64,000 nucleotides of DNA, taken from the NCBI GenBank assembly GCA_001939145.1, contig LSRX01000833.1, forward strand, positions 146,521 to 210,520, written 5' to 3'. The notes under the pieces were generated by a model. It was given only the letters and a program-made list of their open reading frames with translations. It did no database searches and had not been told where the DNA came from. The stretch comes from Symbiodinium microadriaticum. Its lineage: Eukaryota > Sar > Dinophyceae > Suessiales > Symbiodiniaceae. Shown here one piece after another: positions 11,906 through 25,817 of this stretch; positions within the stretch are counted from its first letter, which is position 1, and every line of letters starts with the position of its first letter. The position numbers and the translations under genes were made by a program.

Positions 11906-14900
11906 CGGTGCTGGGTGTGGGGTCCGGCGCAATGCCTTGAATTACCTTCCGAGCCCTGAATTGTCATAGCTCAGATCAACAAGCGCACCACTTCATGGTG
12001 GTCGTGCCAGCTTGCCGCAGATTTGAGGCCCGGGTCTTTGAAACTGTGGTCCTCAAAGTGAGGAAAAAGCAGACCTGGACCTGCTCGTGAGATTTTGTGA
12101 GAATGTGAGTGCCTGAGGACATCCTTGCTGTGTTGTGCGCTTAGCTGCCATGCAGGTCAGCGCTGCCACCGGCTCCTTGAAGGGAGTGCTGGCCGCACGG
12201 TGCCAGGCGGAGGCGGAGGTCGCGGGCGCACCGTAGATGGAGGACATGCACATGGAGCTCGTAGCGTCTGTGGCGGTCCAGCCAGGGTGGCGGGAGGGCC
12301 GGGAGGCCTTGGAGGCCGCCATGCCTCGCTCGGCCTTGGAGAAACGAAAGGCTTCGAAAGCCCTCAGCAAGCACAACCCTGGCTCCTGGCCTCGTCACCT
12401 GAGCCATCTCGCATCTAACAGCCTCCTTTCGGCTTGGAACTGATGCGTGAGTCTTGGAGTCTTGGGCGATGACATAGATATATTACTCCTTCGACCGTGG
12501 GATGTCATGTTTGAGTCTCGGGCCGCCAAAAGAACAAAGCTACCGGCTACCGGCTACCAAGCACACACTTGAGCGCACGTACACACACAGACACACACAT
12601 TCCTCAAATCAGTCTTGAAAGTCAAGTATATCACTCAAAGTCCAGCCTCAGACCTAAAGCCTCACACGCACATAATATATCTGGAGTCGGACATGCAGCA
12701 CGAAGAAGTTCAGTGAACGAAATTCACCCAGCGAAGAACACATGCGCATCACTACAAATCAACCCTTACAAGTACTCAGCAGCTCAAGCTGCCATGTAGG
12801 AGTGACCTAACGTGCAGCTCACAACAGACATGCTCTGTAATCACCAATGCACAGCAATGATGTCAATGCGGAAACAATGCACAGCTTTAACGATGGATGA
12901 TGTCACAAATAGCAGGTACACAGCGGAGCATCCCCCGCTGCTTCACAGGCATCTGATGAGCGCCTTCGTTCATGTCGGTCTCATCAATGCCCCGGCACCC
13001 CCTGCTGTATGGCTGACTCACTGGTGCACAAACAGAGCCTTCGAAACAGGTTTGGACACACACACACACACACATGGGGTCTTGCCTAGCTCGACGCGAC
13101 TCGCGAAGCTAACGTAACTGCCAGACAGGATCCGCTCCTTTTCGCATCTCTTATGACACCAATGTGGCTCAGTTCACCAGCAATCGGCATCGCTAGGGAA
13201 GCAGAGAGCGCATCATGACTTTAGGGGACCAGATGTGAAGAAATCAGCAGCCTCTTGCCCCACACTCTAAACTAATTTCAGGGCGGCCGGGAACGTTACC
13301 GTCCCACAGCAATCCCGAGCCCGAGTTGCCTACTCCGCAGTTTGCAGAGCTACTGAGCTATCTTACAGCCGCCTGTAGTTTGTAGCAGACTGTGTTCAAC
13401 GCCTACAGTATTTCCAACGTATCTTGCGGATGTGTCGCTGTAAGACATCTGAGTGAAACAATGCCGGTCGGTGCACTCGAGGCATCCGATGATGGAGTTC
13501 GACCTGCAACTGTCTCTTGTGCACATCCGAACTTCGCCAACTCGATGCAAAGTTGTCTAACGGTGTTGATATGCTGCCAACACTGGAAGACTGCTTCTGG
13601 GTGCCTATTCTTTCTCATCGAGGGCTGCGTCGGTCCTTGCGGCAGGTGTGAAGGCAACTAGAATCTGGCGATCGCGAGCAGGTCATATAAATTGCCCTGT
13701 TGGCGCTGCACACCGTGGACCGTGCGGAAAGGGAAACGAGCCTACGACCCCTGCCCCAACGGCACATGCTTGCACGTTGCTGTTGACGGAGCTCCGTTCT
13801 TGAAGTCCGAAGCGCAAGATGCGCAAGGCCCGCAAGCCGCAATGGCCCTCAACTCTCTTCTCTGCTGGCGCCTCTGACGCTCCTCTGAGCGCTCGCCATC
13901 CCCGGGGCCCTCAGAAAATTCAGGTCTTGCGGGAAGGCATGTCCTAAAGATGCTAGAGTCAGAGTCCTGTGAGAGTCCTGCCAGAGGCTGGAGCAGCTTT
14001 GAGCCTCTGAGTACTTGAGGTGCCTCAGGCCGGAGCCGTGAAGCGCATCTCGGCCTTTTCCCAGGTGCGGTCTAGAGAGTCTAGCTGGTTTTGGCTGATG
14101 CTCCCGAGCAGATGCCGAGGGCTCGGGACTCAAGAGCTGAAAGCTCCGACTGTTGCATGCTTGTAAAGGCAGCCGCTCTGAACGGGCCTCATCCACCCCT
14201 TCGATGGCAAAGCGATTCCTGCAGTTGGTAGAGTTGACAGACTACCACTTTGCTGAAGCTTCGTCGGCTTCGCTCTTCTTCCGCTTCTCGCTCGCGGCGC
14301 TCGCGCTTCTGCTGACTCCACTTACGACCCCAAACTCACCTCTGAGGGGCCTTGACAAAGACTTGCCACGTTTGTCTGGCTAAACACGTCGGCACAAGGC
14401 GATAAGAAGCAAATATATGAAACAGGACGAGAAGCGGTGGGTTCTCGGGACATTTTGGTTTTCGAGGTCTGCCAGCCGGAAAAGAACTGTCCATGGTGCA
14501 ACTTGGCCGAGGGCAGTAGAAGGGTTCGCAGCACAGCATACTTAAGCAGCTAAGCTGCAACTAGGATCATATGTTGAACTTCCTCCCTGCTGTTTGGCTG
14601 CCTCTTTGACAAACCCTCTCCAGCACACTTCATTTCTCTTGGGGCAAAAGGCACTGGCAGTGCCGTACTCATCCCGCCCGTCTCCCTCTGCCTTTGCTTT
14701 GCATTGCTTTGGACATGGGCACAAGCAGTCCCTGTGCCGCACTCAGGCGAGCTGCCCGATCCACCCTTGTAGTGACGGCGCACGAGACGCGCGGTACCCC
14801 GGTCAAACAAGACACCAGCCAGACTAAGTCACTTGGATTTATTGACACCCAACTTACCTTCCCGTGCCCCGCCTCATCTTCCTTATCTCTCCCTTCTGCG

Positions 14901-15899
14901 CCGCGTGTCATGACGTGAGGCACGCTTTCCCGTCACGTGCGTCGCAGCACAAGTGCCGGCAGATTATTGCCAAAACCCTTCTTCCAGATATATGGCAGTG
15001 ATTACCCGCCTCTTCTATGTGGCTGGCGAGATGCTGCCGTCCCGGCCTCCATGCTCCTTTGTAGACCAACCAGCTAGAAAGCTGAGGGAAACCTTTCAGC
15101 GGAACTCAGCCAAGACAGCATGTCAGGTCCAGCTGCCCTTCTCACAGCGATGCGGCCTTGAAATGCTGCACAGTGCTGCACGGAGCACTGGTCATTGTCC
15201 TTTGAGTCGGCAGTCCGCATGCTGCACGGCGATCATCACACCCAAACATTGAGCGCCTTTGCCACTTTTTATAGCTGCTCTGACTCTGCGGTGCTTTCCG
15301 CGAAACTCCTTGCGAACACAGCTCCTTGTGCTACGGCTTACTTAGTGCCAGCAGAGATCTGGCATTCAGGCCTGGCAAGCTTCTTGAGAAGCTACCAGTA
15401 GCTCCCGAAATGCCACAAGTTTCGCATGATCGGCTCTGTTTGACAGGTTGCGACCAGAAATGAAGCTCCGAATGGAGCGTCGGCTCTTCTTCCTCCTTGC
15501 AAACTGTTTCATCTCCGATTTCCCCATGGTGCAAGAAGCAGCGCGAGGCTACTTCCAGGCAGCACATGATATTGGCATTGCAATATGAGTCATAACAATT
15601 CAACAGCCTACGTACTAAGTCTCTTGATCCTGTAAGCAGATCATGACCAGAAAGAAGACGAACATCGCAGGGTCTGGTGTAGGTGCTGGTTGCCGGTTTT
15701 GTTGTTATTGTCATAATTGTTACTGTGATGCTATGTGTATCTGACAGGATGTGCACGACTTGTGGTGGAGTCTTGAGGGCTTTGGGCATAATTGGGTGGT
15801 GTCCGGTTTTGACACAAATCCGGCAAACTGCATACGGTTCCGCCTGCTTCGCAAAGAAGCTGTCAGCTCTACTGGGGCCGTAGAGCTTCTGAGTTTCTG

Positions 15900-16638
15900 A
15901 GTGCTCGGCCAGCCAATTGGTCTCGGCCTTCTTTTCAACCAAGAACTTTGCAACTTCATGCCGGCCGCCGTCCACCTTGGGCAGGGGCACGGGCGGAATG
16001 CAGATGATACTTCGCGTCTGCAGAGCATAGCAGTGTATCAGAGTATCAGAACGAAAGTGCCCTTGTCCGCTGGGATGCCCGGCAGCTCTGAACAAGGGGG
16101 TTTGTCCGAACTTGTCTAGGACGTTGATAGGAGCGCCCCTGGCTTCCGACCCTCGTCTTGCAGGAAGTCAGCGGGTGGGAAGATACCCTTTCAGCCGCAG
16201 TCGGCCGATTGTGAACACATGCCTGCGTTGGTGGATTAACACGGCAGCAAGCACGTCGGCCAGACTTCTCGATGAAGTACTCCACCAGGTTCAAGTGGCC
16301 GTAGTAGGCCGCCTCTCTTGCTTGAGGGGTCTGGGGCCTAGACCCCCGGCCCGAAGGCCAACCCCACAACGGTTCGCGTCTGTCGGTGCCCCCGTTTTGG
16401 GGTTGCCTCTCTCTCTCTCTCTCTCTCTCGCGTCTCTCTTCATCTTCGGGCTACTACAGTCTGGCCAACACGGTCTCCGTCCCCGACCTCGTGTAGTGGC
16501 GTCCGCTCCTGGTAGTCCTCTCTGGCGAAGGGTGGGATGTTACTGAGGGCATTTGGCCTTTGTAGATGTAGGATCGGATCTTTCGGGGTCCTTGAAATCG
16601 ATAGTGGCCCCTTTCTCCACCAAGGCCTTGACAATGAC
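15900..16638 (-). CDS. Ankyrin-repeat protein, partial (five exons)
   Basis: Exons 16591-16638 (VIVKALVEKGATIDFK), 16488-16517 (DYQERTPLHE), 16266-16312 (AAYYGHLNLVEYFIEK), 16087-16138 (GAPINVLDKFGQTPLFR) and 15975 down to about 15900 (GGRHEVAKFLVEKKAETNW) join in phase into two to three ankyrin repeats. TPLHE/AAYYGHLNLV and TPLFR/GGRHEVAKFLVEKK are textbook repeat halves. Donors are GA, GT, GT and GC, and acceptors are AG|G. Ankyrin repeats mediate protein binding, so no specific function can be given. Other exons are expected both upstream (17.0-17.4 kb holds open minus-strand segments) and downstream. A CT-dinucleotide run lies in the third intron-exon neighbourhood near 16402-16430. Confidence 0.82.
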
Positions 16639-16639
16639 C

Positions 16640-19600
16640 TGGCTAGGCGCACCAGCGAAGCACCACTTCCAGACTTTCAGCCAGTCTGGATCTCAAGAGC
16701 TCTTGGACTGAAAAACTCCGGTGCACAGGCTGATCGAATGCATAGCAGCCGGCAGTCCGTCAGAAATGTCGAAACCGCTCTAACCGCCCTTCAGGCGCAG
16801 AGGCCCCAAGGCTCGCGAGTTTGTGAAGGGCATGTAAAGAGGCTCTAGAGAGAGGGTGCTCCGAACATTTCTTCTCGTCGACTGTGGCGCACGTTGCTAA
16901 ACGGCTCTGCGAAGCTACAAGAGCTGCAACCTGATTCAATGTTCAAGCCACTACAGCTGTCCCCGCGAGTCCCACCCTCCTACGCCCCTACCCACTCCAG
17001 CGCCCTCACCCGCGTACCTCCCTAAAGGCACCTTCCTTTGCAAAACGTGTAAAGTTTCTCTTCCCTCCTGCTCAAACAAGCACCTCGTGATTTCTCCATG
17101 TTGCCTCCCACAAGGCGGACCTCAGTGCTGCTCAGAAAGAAGTCATGACTGAGAAGCACGGTGAAGCACTGCATGTTGTGAGTGACGGCTTGCGGGAGGC
17201 GAGGCTCAGACCGGAAGTATGGCTTCTCAGAATAGTCTAGATCGATGTGCATTTTGACAGCCTGCAACAAAACATCTGAGCAGGAGTTTTCTACTCAAGT
17301 GCTGGCATCGCCTCTGCGAGGAGCTGCTTCATGCCTGCGTCGCCCTCCCATCTGCCCTTTCGGGCAAAGGTGATGAGGAGCCTTCCGGCGATCATGAAGT
17401 GCGCACAGCTGCGCAGAAAAACGACTCTCCTCTGACAGAAGTGGCAATGAGTGGCATATCCGTCCTGCTGGTCTCTTTCGTACCACCGCTTTGCATGGCT
17501 GCAGGTGGTTGGGTCGACCGCAGATTGCGGAAGTGTAACAAGTATCATGCTTTCTGGCAGCATTTCTGCAGGCTGTGCTTGCTGAGAGCGGGACTGCTAT
17601 GCCGTTACACAAACCACTTTGAATCCATTCTCTCGAGTCAACTTCAAAGCAGCAACAAGGCCGCAAGTCATAAGCAGCTCTGGTGCTCTCTGGTGCTCCT
17701 TTTGCACATGCAGTGTCCAGTGCGGTCCCTTGCAATGACTCGCTCGTTTTACGCGGCGCAGCTTGGCACAGCAATGATGCGTCCAGCCGTATCAACGAAC
17801 GTGCACTTGAACGGGCCAATTTCTTGCGGCCGGCATGGTCTTTCCTTTACTGGTAGCCTGAATGTTTGAGTCATTTTCACAGCTGTGGCAAAAGGAGTTT
17901 CGATTCGCAGTATAGGTTTGTGATTTCAAGATGCCGTTGTGTGGCACTTCCATGGTGCCACTAATGAGCCATTCACGATGCTCGTGTTCTGTTTACACAA
18001 GTAAACACCGAGTCAATGATAGATTATATGTGCGTGCATGGATCAGGGCATTGCATAGCTGTTTTGCCAGACTTGCGGACGAACGAAAATATAGGCATGC
18101 AGGGCAGGTATGTCTGTGTGGGTCTGTATATGTGTATATGCATACATGGATGGATGGATGAAAACGTGCATATGTGTACGTTGGAGAGCTACATAGACAT
18201 ATAACATGTAGCTTAGTAGATAGACCGACAGGAAGGGTGCTCGCCGCACCTGGACCACAAGAGGCATCAGTACGGCTTTCCACAAGAGTGCGCCAGAATG
18301 GGCTTGATGCACTCAAGCTCTTGCCTCGGTCCCAAGATGCTGAAGATGTCTGTGCCCGGACACAGTGATCTTAGGATGGTGCCGGTTGAAAGTTGAAAGA
18401 CTACACAACATGCAGCAAGGCGAATCTTGGCATTGAGCCTTTGCTCTTTGCCTTCGAGTTTGTTGCAGAGACAGCTTTACATCGAAACGGTTCGCTATTA
18501 GTACTTCCTGAAGCACACATCTGTGGCACTCTCGGTTGAGGCCCCTTCCGTTTTGCCGAGATGCTTCAGAATCTCTAGCCTGGAGAACAGCAAGGCCGGA
18601 TTGTGCTGGGATTCGCTCCAAACCTTGGTTGTGATACCGAAGAACCGGATATCTCTGGACAAGTCACCCCTGCCCTGACCGGGGCAATCGGAAATTTCAG
18701 GGTGGGCTTTCTAGCCTTTTCCTTTACTGCCTTGTGCTGGCCATTTAGAGACTGTGAAAAGATCCAAGACGGGTTTCCGTTGAGTTTGCAAAGCACATGG
18801 CACTTGAGACCTTGGAGCTCTTGGTCTAAAGCTGAAGCTTCTTCCTCCTCCTCACCCTGAACATCTGTCCCCAACATCGGCCACACAAATGTGGAAGCCC
18901 AGGAACGACCAGCAGGACTGGGGCCGTCCGGTTCTCAGTCGGAGGGGGCATCCTCAGTTGATCGCTCACACTGACAGTCTGACAATCGGTCCTGCTGAGT
19001 TCGAAACAGTGCAAGGCCGGCAGGACACAATGACGACCGACTGCTTCTGAGGACAATGGTGAGCACTTCGAGGACGAGATCGGTCAGAATAAATGATAGG
19101 GCACGTCGCGAGGACCGCTGATGGCGGTTCTGGTGACAACGACGACGCGACGACGACAATGACGACTGTGAATACTGGCGATGACGATCATGACGGTGAT
19201 GGCAGAAGAGATCAGATCAGAGGCAACCTAACGAGACTCAGCAGTTCAGCACAGCAAAGCAAAGCCTCACCATGCGAGGCTTTGATTGAATGTCTCCAGA
19301 TTACATGAGAACCTCAAAATTCCAGCTCCAAGCAGAGACATTTCCAACGGGAGTTCATTTGCTTCCGACCGGTAGGGCGTCAAACAACAGCAGCCTGGAC
19401 ACAGGAACGTTGTGCAAGCCACCATCGCATTGTCGCACGTAAACAAGGCATCCTCACAGTTTGATGGTGATTACTTTGGCAGTCTGAAGGTTAGATCAGG
19501 AGGTGACAGCACCGGTTCTGCTGACAGAGCTGGTCCCACAAACTACAATCGGTATCCTCAAAGGTAGGGGCCATGTCTGGAGAGATGTACTCGGCAGCCA

Positions 19601-21589
19601 GTTTGAATTCACCAACGGCCTTGGAGGCATGGTATTCGACCATGAGGGACGTGCCCTTTCCCGGCGCAGAAGCGACAACTTGTCAAGCTGGAGCGGCACT
19701 TGAGATCACCGCCACTCCAGAGCTCTCGACCTCACCAGGTCAATCATTGTTGTAGCTCTTTTTGCGGGGCTGCTAAGCGGATCCCTTGGGCCTGCTTGGG
19801 TCTGGCAGATGCAATGACGCCACCACCCTCGTCAGTGATCATGATGTTCCTCTGATGTCTTTCCAGAATGCACGCTCTCAATATCGCTCAGACATACTGT
19901 ACCTGCGAAGGTGTACGGAATGCCTTGCCAAGCAGCGCTACACCATCCTGAGTGGATTGCTGAATCGTCGCTTGCAGGCTGCACCAAGCAGGGCTTCTGG
20001 GATGCATCTAGAAGTGCCGGCAGCAAAGCTGTTGTGACACTGCTTCTGAGTGGAACTGTGCTGAATGCTATGCACTCCTCAGCATGTCCTGTGCCAAAGG
20101 TCCGTTCTATGCCATGTTGCTGAATATCAGGCTGCGCCAAGGCTCAGTTAGCGCTTTTGCCAGCACAGCTTCGATCTCCTGTATTTCACGGGGGAGCACT
20201 TTACGTAGAGCCTGTAGGCTGTTGGGTTGCGGCAGGCAAACGCACACTACGTATCCACGTGTGGACGATCGACCGACTCTTGCGGTGAACCCCCCCCCCC
20301 CAAACAGACTCGGACTTTCTCCACCGCGTTGGCCAGATCTGACCTTGTACCTGTGGCCTGTTTGCCATGATGATGGTCAGCACAGACATGTCATGTGGCC
20401 TTGAAGCGTAACATGGCTTCCGCAGCCCGCGTCGGCTCGCCCCATGCAGCTGAGCCAATACAGATTCTTCACATCTGTAGATGCAACCGTGACCGGTCAT
20501 GCCTTCGTGAGAATGAGAAACCGCTCCAAACCTTGGCCTATCTGCTACCCATAAGAAGTCATTGCATTTCCACGTCTCTTTTGTGTCGGCACTGTCGTGC
20601 ACGAACAAGACTGGTGGTCTCTGGTCTTTCAACTTCAAAAGCCCGTCGAAAAGCCGCTGAGGTTTTTCGTGAGGCATGGACCAAACAATTTGCACACGAG
20701 AAGTCGAACCACAAGTTGAAGGAAAGGAGTCCATGATACGAGAACACTTCCAAGCTGCACCATCAAGCAACAACCCAGCCCCGCTGAGGTGCTGGGCTCA
20801 GCAAAACTTAGATCAGCCGCCACTGCGGCTTCACTGCGGGAGAGCCATGATCACAAAGACTGTACGACTGGCTTTGATGCATGAGGGGTGTGCCTGCCAA
20901 TTTGCCATTTACTGACCTTGGATGTCGTCTCCTTCAAACTCAATTTCTGGAGTTTGCCTCGCAAAAACCTTCAGGCTTGGTAGGCACACGGATGACTCGC
21001 CCTACTAAGGAAACCGACTGAATACGTGTGATGTAGCCGATTCCAGGGTGCTCTTCACTGAATGCAATACTGTAGCTCAAGTGCACAAGCCAACACAACA
21101 ATGACCAGAAAACGTGCGCAGACTACATCACGAGCTGGAATTCTGCATGTTCAAGATCTTCGCGCCATGCTCTCGTGGTCTTGAATCAGCATGCCAGTAG
21201 AAAAGTCAGATCTGCATTGTTAGTATTGCTCAAACTGGATAAATGTGCAACCCTTTGTGTCTAATTATGCCGATGTGCAGCTTTCGAACCGAGCAGTTGA
21301 GAGCATGACATGAACGACAAACGAAATTAGCGTTGTCAGGGAGGCTCGCGGTGGCGCCATGGAACGATGCGAGGCCCTGGCAAAGTTGGAAGTGCAGCGA
21401 GGTTGACCTTTGAAAGTTGCTTGCTCTACACGATTGGGCAGACTCAACGTGCCCCCTACACACCAGACTCCTGCACCGGTTTCCATCCTCGCTCACCCAC
21501 CCTCTCCTTGTCCTCTCCTAGCTGGCCCGAAGCTGCATCTGAAGAGGATTGGCAGTTCTCGGAAAAGGAGAAATTCGAAAGAATTTTGC
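16640..21589. other. Region downstream of the HOP stop, no confirmed gene
   Basis: Besides the candidate at 17.0-17.4 kb, a minus-strand segment VEYHASKAVGEFKLAAEYIS (about 19.57-19.70 kb) and an acidic one (EEEEEASALDQELQGL, about 18.80-18.86 kb) look possibly coding. Nothing could be joined or named. Short CA/TG-rich and GACGA-rich stretches lie near 18.1 and 19.14 kb. Confidence 0.5.
17022..17415 (-). CDS. Unidentified candidate exons upstream of the ankyrin gene
   Basis: On the minus strand, the segment FMIAGRLLITFARKGRWEGD (about 17310-17400) is followed, after a TTGCAG|G acceptor at about 17265, by KMHIDLDYSEKPYFRSEPRL and then QCFTVLLSHDFFLSSTEVRL (to about 17110). Composition and splice context look coding. 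They could be the 5' part of the ankyrin-repeat gene about 400 bases downstream, or another gene. No family was recognised. Confidence 0.3.
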
Positions 21590-21996
21590 CTAGCCGGTGC
21601 GGATGATGCCCGCTGCTATGAGCTTGGACACCGCTTCTTGGAGCTTGGGGTCCTCACGCAGGTCTCTCGTAGTGCGGCATGGCCATGCAACGCAAGGGAG
21701 ATCATAGTGCGACAGTCTCACAGTGGTTCCGTGGACGGAGCAAATGAAGCTTCACACGCCGTGCCGTCCGACATCATCTGCTTCTGCGCTTCTTGCGGGT
21801 TGTTCTGCATTTCCTTCAAGAACATATTGATCTGAGGGTCCTGTCACAACTGACAACGGCACGGATTCATGAAACTATCTTCATATCATGACGTCTGCAC
21901 ACAGACGGCATCACCACAAGAATCTGGGCCGCTGGCATGCAGGATCTGTTGGATTTCTGGATCTGCCATGGCATGGCGGACCTGCTCTTCGTCCAC
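21590..21996 (-). CDS. HOP: HOP exons 33-35: DP2 domain and stop
   Basis: Exons are 21937-21996 (VDEEQVRHAMADPEIQQILH), 21769-21840 (DPQINMFLKEMQNNPQEAQK) and 21590-21652 (DPKLQEAVSKLIAAGIIRTG then TAG). This is the C-terminal STI1/DP2 domain with the near-invariant AMADPEIQ and AAGII signatures. Exon 33 begins in phase 0, which is what exon 32 at 42332 leaves, so the join across 20.3 kb is in frame. Donors are GC (exon 33) and GA (exon 34). No second DP2 was seen elsewhere in the window. Confidence 0.95.
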
Positions 21997-24900
21997 CTCA
22001 AACAGGCTTGGTGTGGTGCAACGGCAAAACAAAGCAGCAGCCTGCGACTTCGCGGGAATCTCAAACCGAGCGGACTTTGAAACTGCAGACGCATGCCTCG
22101 CTGTTTGAAGGCTCGCAGGCTCAGCTTTCTGAGCGAAAACTCGAAGTGATCTTGCATGATTAAACATTTGAAGTCGGCGGCCGCCTAGAGAGGCGAAGAG
22201 AGAGCATTTTCAATGCAGCTTGTGACCTCGGTTGGCCTCTACCATGGGCAGCGCATCGACTTGCCCATTGAAAACCACAGGCATCGACGGCCGCGATTGC
22301 TCAGGAATCTACTTGTAGCGGAGGGCAGCCGAAGCAGTCGAGGCCTCTGGAGCTGCCTCCTTCTCAGACCTCTGGAGGATCCTGATATCGAGTGGACATG
22401 AGGGGTGTCTTGGGCACTACAGTCTACAAACGCAGAAGATTTACTGGTTCCCACTTCAGCAGGCTTCGTTCTGGAAGAGATCCACGTGGAAAGCCATGCT
22501 GCACATCTATGCAATGAATAAGGCTGGTACGGTGATGCCTGCAGCGACCAGTGACTTGCTGATGTTTCGCAAGTACCTGCTCACATAGCTTTCGTGATGC
22601 TTCCACGATTCAGTGGATACGAAAGCTCTACGGGCCATCAAGCTCCGTGGTGGCCACTGGTTGTCCGTCTTGGGCAGCAAGAGCCAAAGCTGCACGTGCT
22701 CAAGTCAGAGAAGCATCATGGCGGAGGCCGGAAATTATCTCCCTTCCGAAAGGGAAACCCCGGAAAGCCTACAGCTTGCGGGGGCACGTGAGGTCGGCCT
22801 CCAGAGCTTGAGGACCAGGCGGAGGGCCAAGGAAACCTAGCGTAGCTGGCGTCTAAGGCTAGCCATGGATAGCCCATGTCGCACATCCCGAGATATTGCA
22901 GTTGCTGTCAACAACCCTGGCAAGCATTTTTTCATGATGTCGAAAAAGTTACTGAAGTGCATGCGGCTTCTGCCGACACCACTGGCAGCTGACTGTTGCG
23001 ACATAGTCCTCTGACTCCCCCCAAAAAGGGAGGTACCCGCATCTCTTCTGTGCCATTTTACATCTTGGAAACAAGCAAAGGACGAAGGAATACAGTCTGA
23101 GTCTTCGAGCCACTTTAAAGCGAAGGAAGAGATGCTGTGCTGGCAGCTCTGGCATGCCAGGGCCTGTCTACTCTCGAAGATTCCCCCGAAGCTCCGCTTT
23201 CAGGCAGAAAAGTATCGGACGCCGGTCGTTAAGCCGGTGGTTACATGTGGCATCCTTTGGCCAGTCTAGCGTCTTCTGAAACGTTATTGGCCTGTCCTTC
23301 TGGAAAGCCGTGAGTGCTGAGAATGGCCGGATCAAGCTTAACTAAATCAAATCTGCAGCGAAAGGCATACTAGCAGGTGTTTGTCTTGGGGTTCTTCGCT
23401 GCAGCGTCAGTGGCTTGATCCAGCTGGAAAACAGCTCCCTTTCAGTTTCCGGAAATGCAGAAAGGACAGCGCTTCTTAACGCTCGATTTGATTCAAGTCT
23501 TGTGCCGTGACAGATCTTTACCTTGCAGAATTACAGTAAGCCAAGTAGAAGAATGCAGTTCTCATGCGCAGGCATTGTGAAACATGCCGGAATCTCGACA
23601 GGAAACCCAACAAGATTGGTCGCTGGAGGCATGCATAGGTTACCACTGAGAGTCGGAGAGTTTGTGCACAAAACACTACTGAAGGCTGCGAGTTTTGATG
23701 CAACTTTGAACTTTGTGCAGGCACAGAAAGCCCACGCACAGTCACTGAGGAAGGAAACTGAATGGTAGCTCGCTACAGACGTTAATTCGCTGCATGCATC
23801 ACTTCGCACCTTTGGAGATCTTGCGATTGTCTGCAATAGGTGGTGCACACTGTGATGCAACACATGAGGTGAAATTGCAGGCAAGACTAACTCGGAATTG
23901 AGCCGCACTCGCTGTGCACCGCTTCAATCCTGAGTGCCCAGCATCCAAACTTAAGGGAGGCCTGACGCCCAGAGACATCCCCGAGTTGTCCAATAGATCC
24001 CAAAATTCAAATTCCTTACCCACCGACACCAGCTAGCTCCGACTATTCCCATTCACGACAACTTGTTTCAATGTGGCCCTGGCCTCCAATACGTTACATT
24101 CTCGTTATGACCAGCTCGCTCTTCGACTGGGCCTGACAGGAGCCATCACGGAATCCCGAGCTATGGCCTCCCGCTCTGACGGCCACCTTGCTGGCTGTCT
24201 CCTAAAATGGGCAGCCACTTGGAAGCTCAAGAAGCAGCTCAAAACTATAGGTTCTATCCCCCACTGCACCGGTCACCAGCCTGGTACTCTCGAAAGTCGG
24301 CGGAGTTGTCGTCCGCAGACATATCACTCAGACCCCTGGTCCGCTCAATGCGCTCGGCAAGGGCGGAGATCGACATCGATCCAGTCCCTTGCGGATTGCC
24401 TGGAGATCGCGCCAAAGATTAAAGTTTCAACAAGCACAGGAAGGCTTAGCTTTGGTCCTCTTGTTCGTGCTTGATCGGGCAAGTCCGGCTTGTGACTGTG
24501 ATGACATGCTAAGCGCGGTCCAAGAACCCCCTGGGCTTACATATCCTCTGCGCATCGACGGAGACATCGACGACGAGCTCGTGGGATGACGGACGAAGTC
24601 AAGAAGCATTTCCTCGGTCGCTGCAATCAACTCTCAAGTGTCGAGACCCTGGTCCTAGCTTTGATCCGCGACCCTTGTCAGTCGCTTCTCACTCTGTGGG
24701 CAGCTCCGTTACGGGGCTTTCGTGCGAGCGCGACGCGCTGCGCCTTGACCTCGCAATGCCCTGCTCCGGCATCCTCCATTTTGCCCGGGCCCAAATCATG
24801 GTCCCGGAAAATCCTCCCTGCCCCGGTTGGGGCTAGGCAACAGTCTGCCGTGGCCACTTTGACCAACTCGTCCCTTCGGCAATGGATCCGATGCAACATG

Positions 24901-25598
24901 CAGTAGCATGCCTGCCAAACGAACGACGCTGTACTGTCCGATGAGTCTACAGTGGCTCCTTCCCCTGTTGCGTCGAATCGCTCGACCATACTATTGGTCG
25001 AGCGGCCCATCAGTTCTACTTTGCTGCCAAGGCACATTATCCAAGTGAGCTAAATGAATGTCAACACGCTCCAATAAATCACCGAAAAGAACTTTCTTCT
25101 TCTTGACCTGACACCAGACTTATAAAGTTTTGCGCTGGTGCAGGCTTGCGAGGGCTGGCGTGCCTCAACACCGTTCTCCAAGGAGATGTGAGTAAAAGTT
25201 CGAGGGAAAATAGCTTCCCTTTTTCGCTGCATCATGCCGTACAGGATCCCGGTCCCCTCGTTGCTGTCAACGCCACCTTGCCAACCAGGAAAGAGGGGCG
25301 CCTCGCCTGCCTTGTCCGAACTTGTTCCATGGCTTGAATGAACCCTTAGAGTTGCGGAAGATTTTGTGAACCCGGCAAAAGGGTCTACCCAGGCACGTCT
25401 CTCCGCGGCAGCCACACGGTAGTAGAGTCCGATCAGCGGCAGAACAAGCTGCTCCCGATCCTGTGACTGCCGGTGGCTTCTGGTGCTATGGGATTTGACG
25501 CAGTGTAAGCCAAGGAGGAATCGAAAGCATGCATGTAGCCAGTATAGCGAAATATAGTGAATGTACAGTTGTAGTCGCAGTAGCAGTGCAGGTGCTAC

Positions 25599-25634
<36 letters not shown>

Positions 25635-25781
25635 CAGCAGCAGCAGCAGGAGGAGTAGTAGTAGTAGTAGAAGAAGAAGTAGAAGTAGTAGTACATTGTA
25701 AGTAGTACGTAGTACGTAGTAGAAGAAGTAGTAGTAGTAACTTAGTAGTAGTAACTTAGTAGTAGTAGTAGTAGTAGTAGT

Positions 25782-25817
<36 letters not shown>

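Larger units (their letters stand above)
5400..15890. other. Mostly unassigned stretch with scattered candidate exons
   Basis: Apart from the low-confidence minus-strand pieces listed at 6.55-6.73, 8.6-8.72, 9.5-10.07 and 11.43-11.9 kb, no protein family is recognisable. Pro/Ala/Ser-rich minus-strand frames near 6.89-7.10, 10.70-10.83 and 14.22-14.32 kb could be disordered exons. There is no rRNA, tRNA or mobile-element ORF. Confidence 0.6.

Noticed and set aside
15331-16095. 254-codon minus-strand ORF taken as one exon
   Set aside because: Only the ankyrin part (16087-16095 and 15900-15975) is recognisable. The rest spans an intron and later non-coding sequence without family match.
20201-20773. 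190-codon minus-strand ORF
   Set aside because: Long only by chance: no domain, no consistent composition, no splice support.
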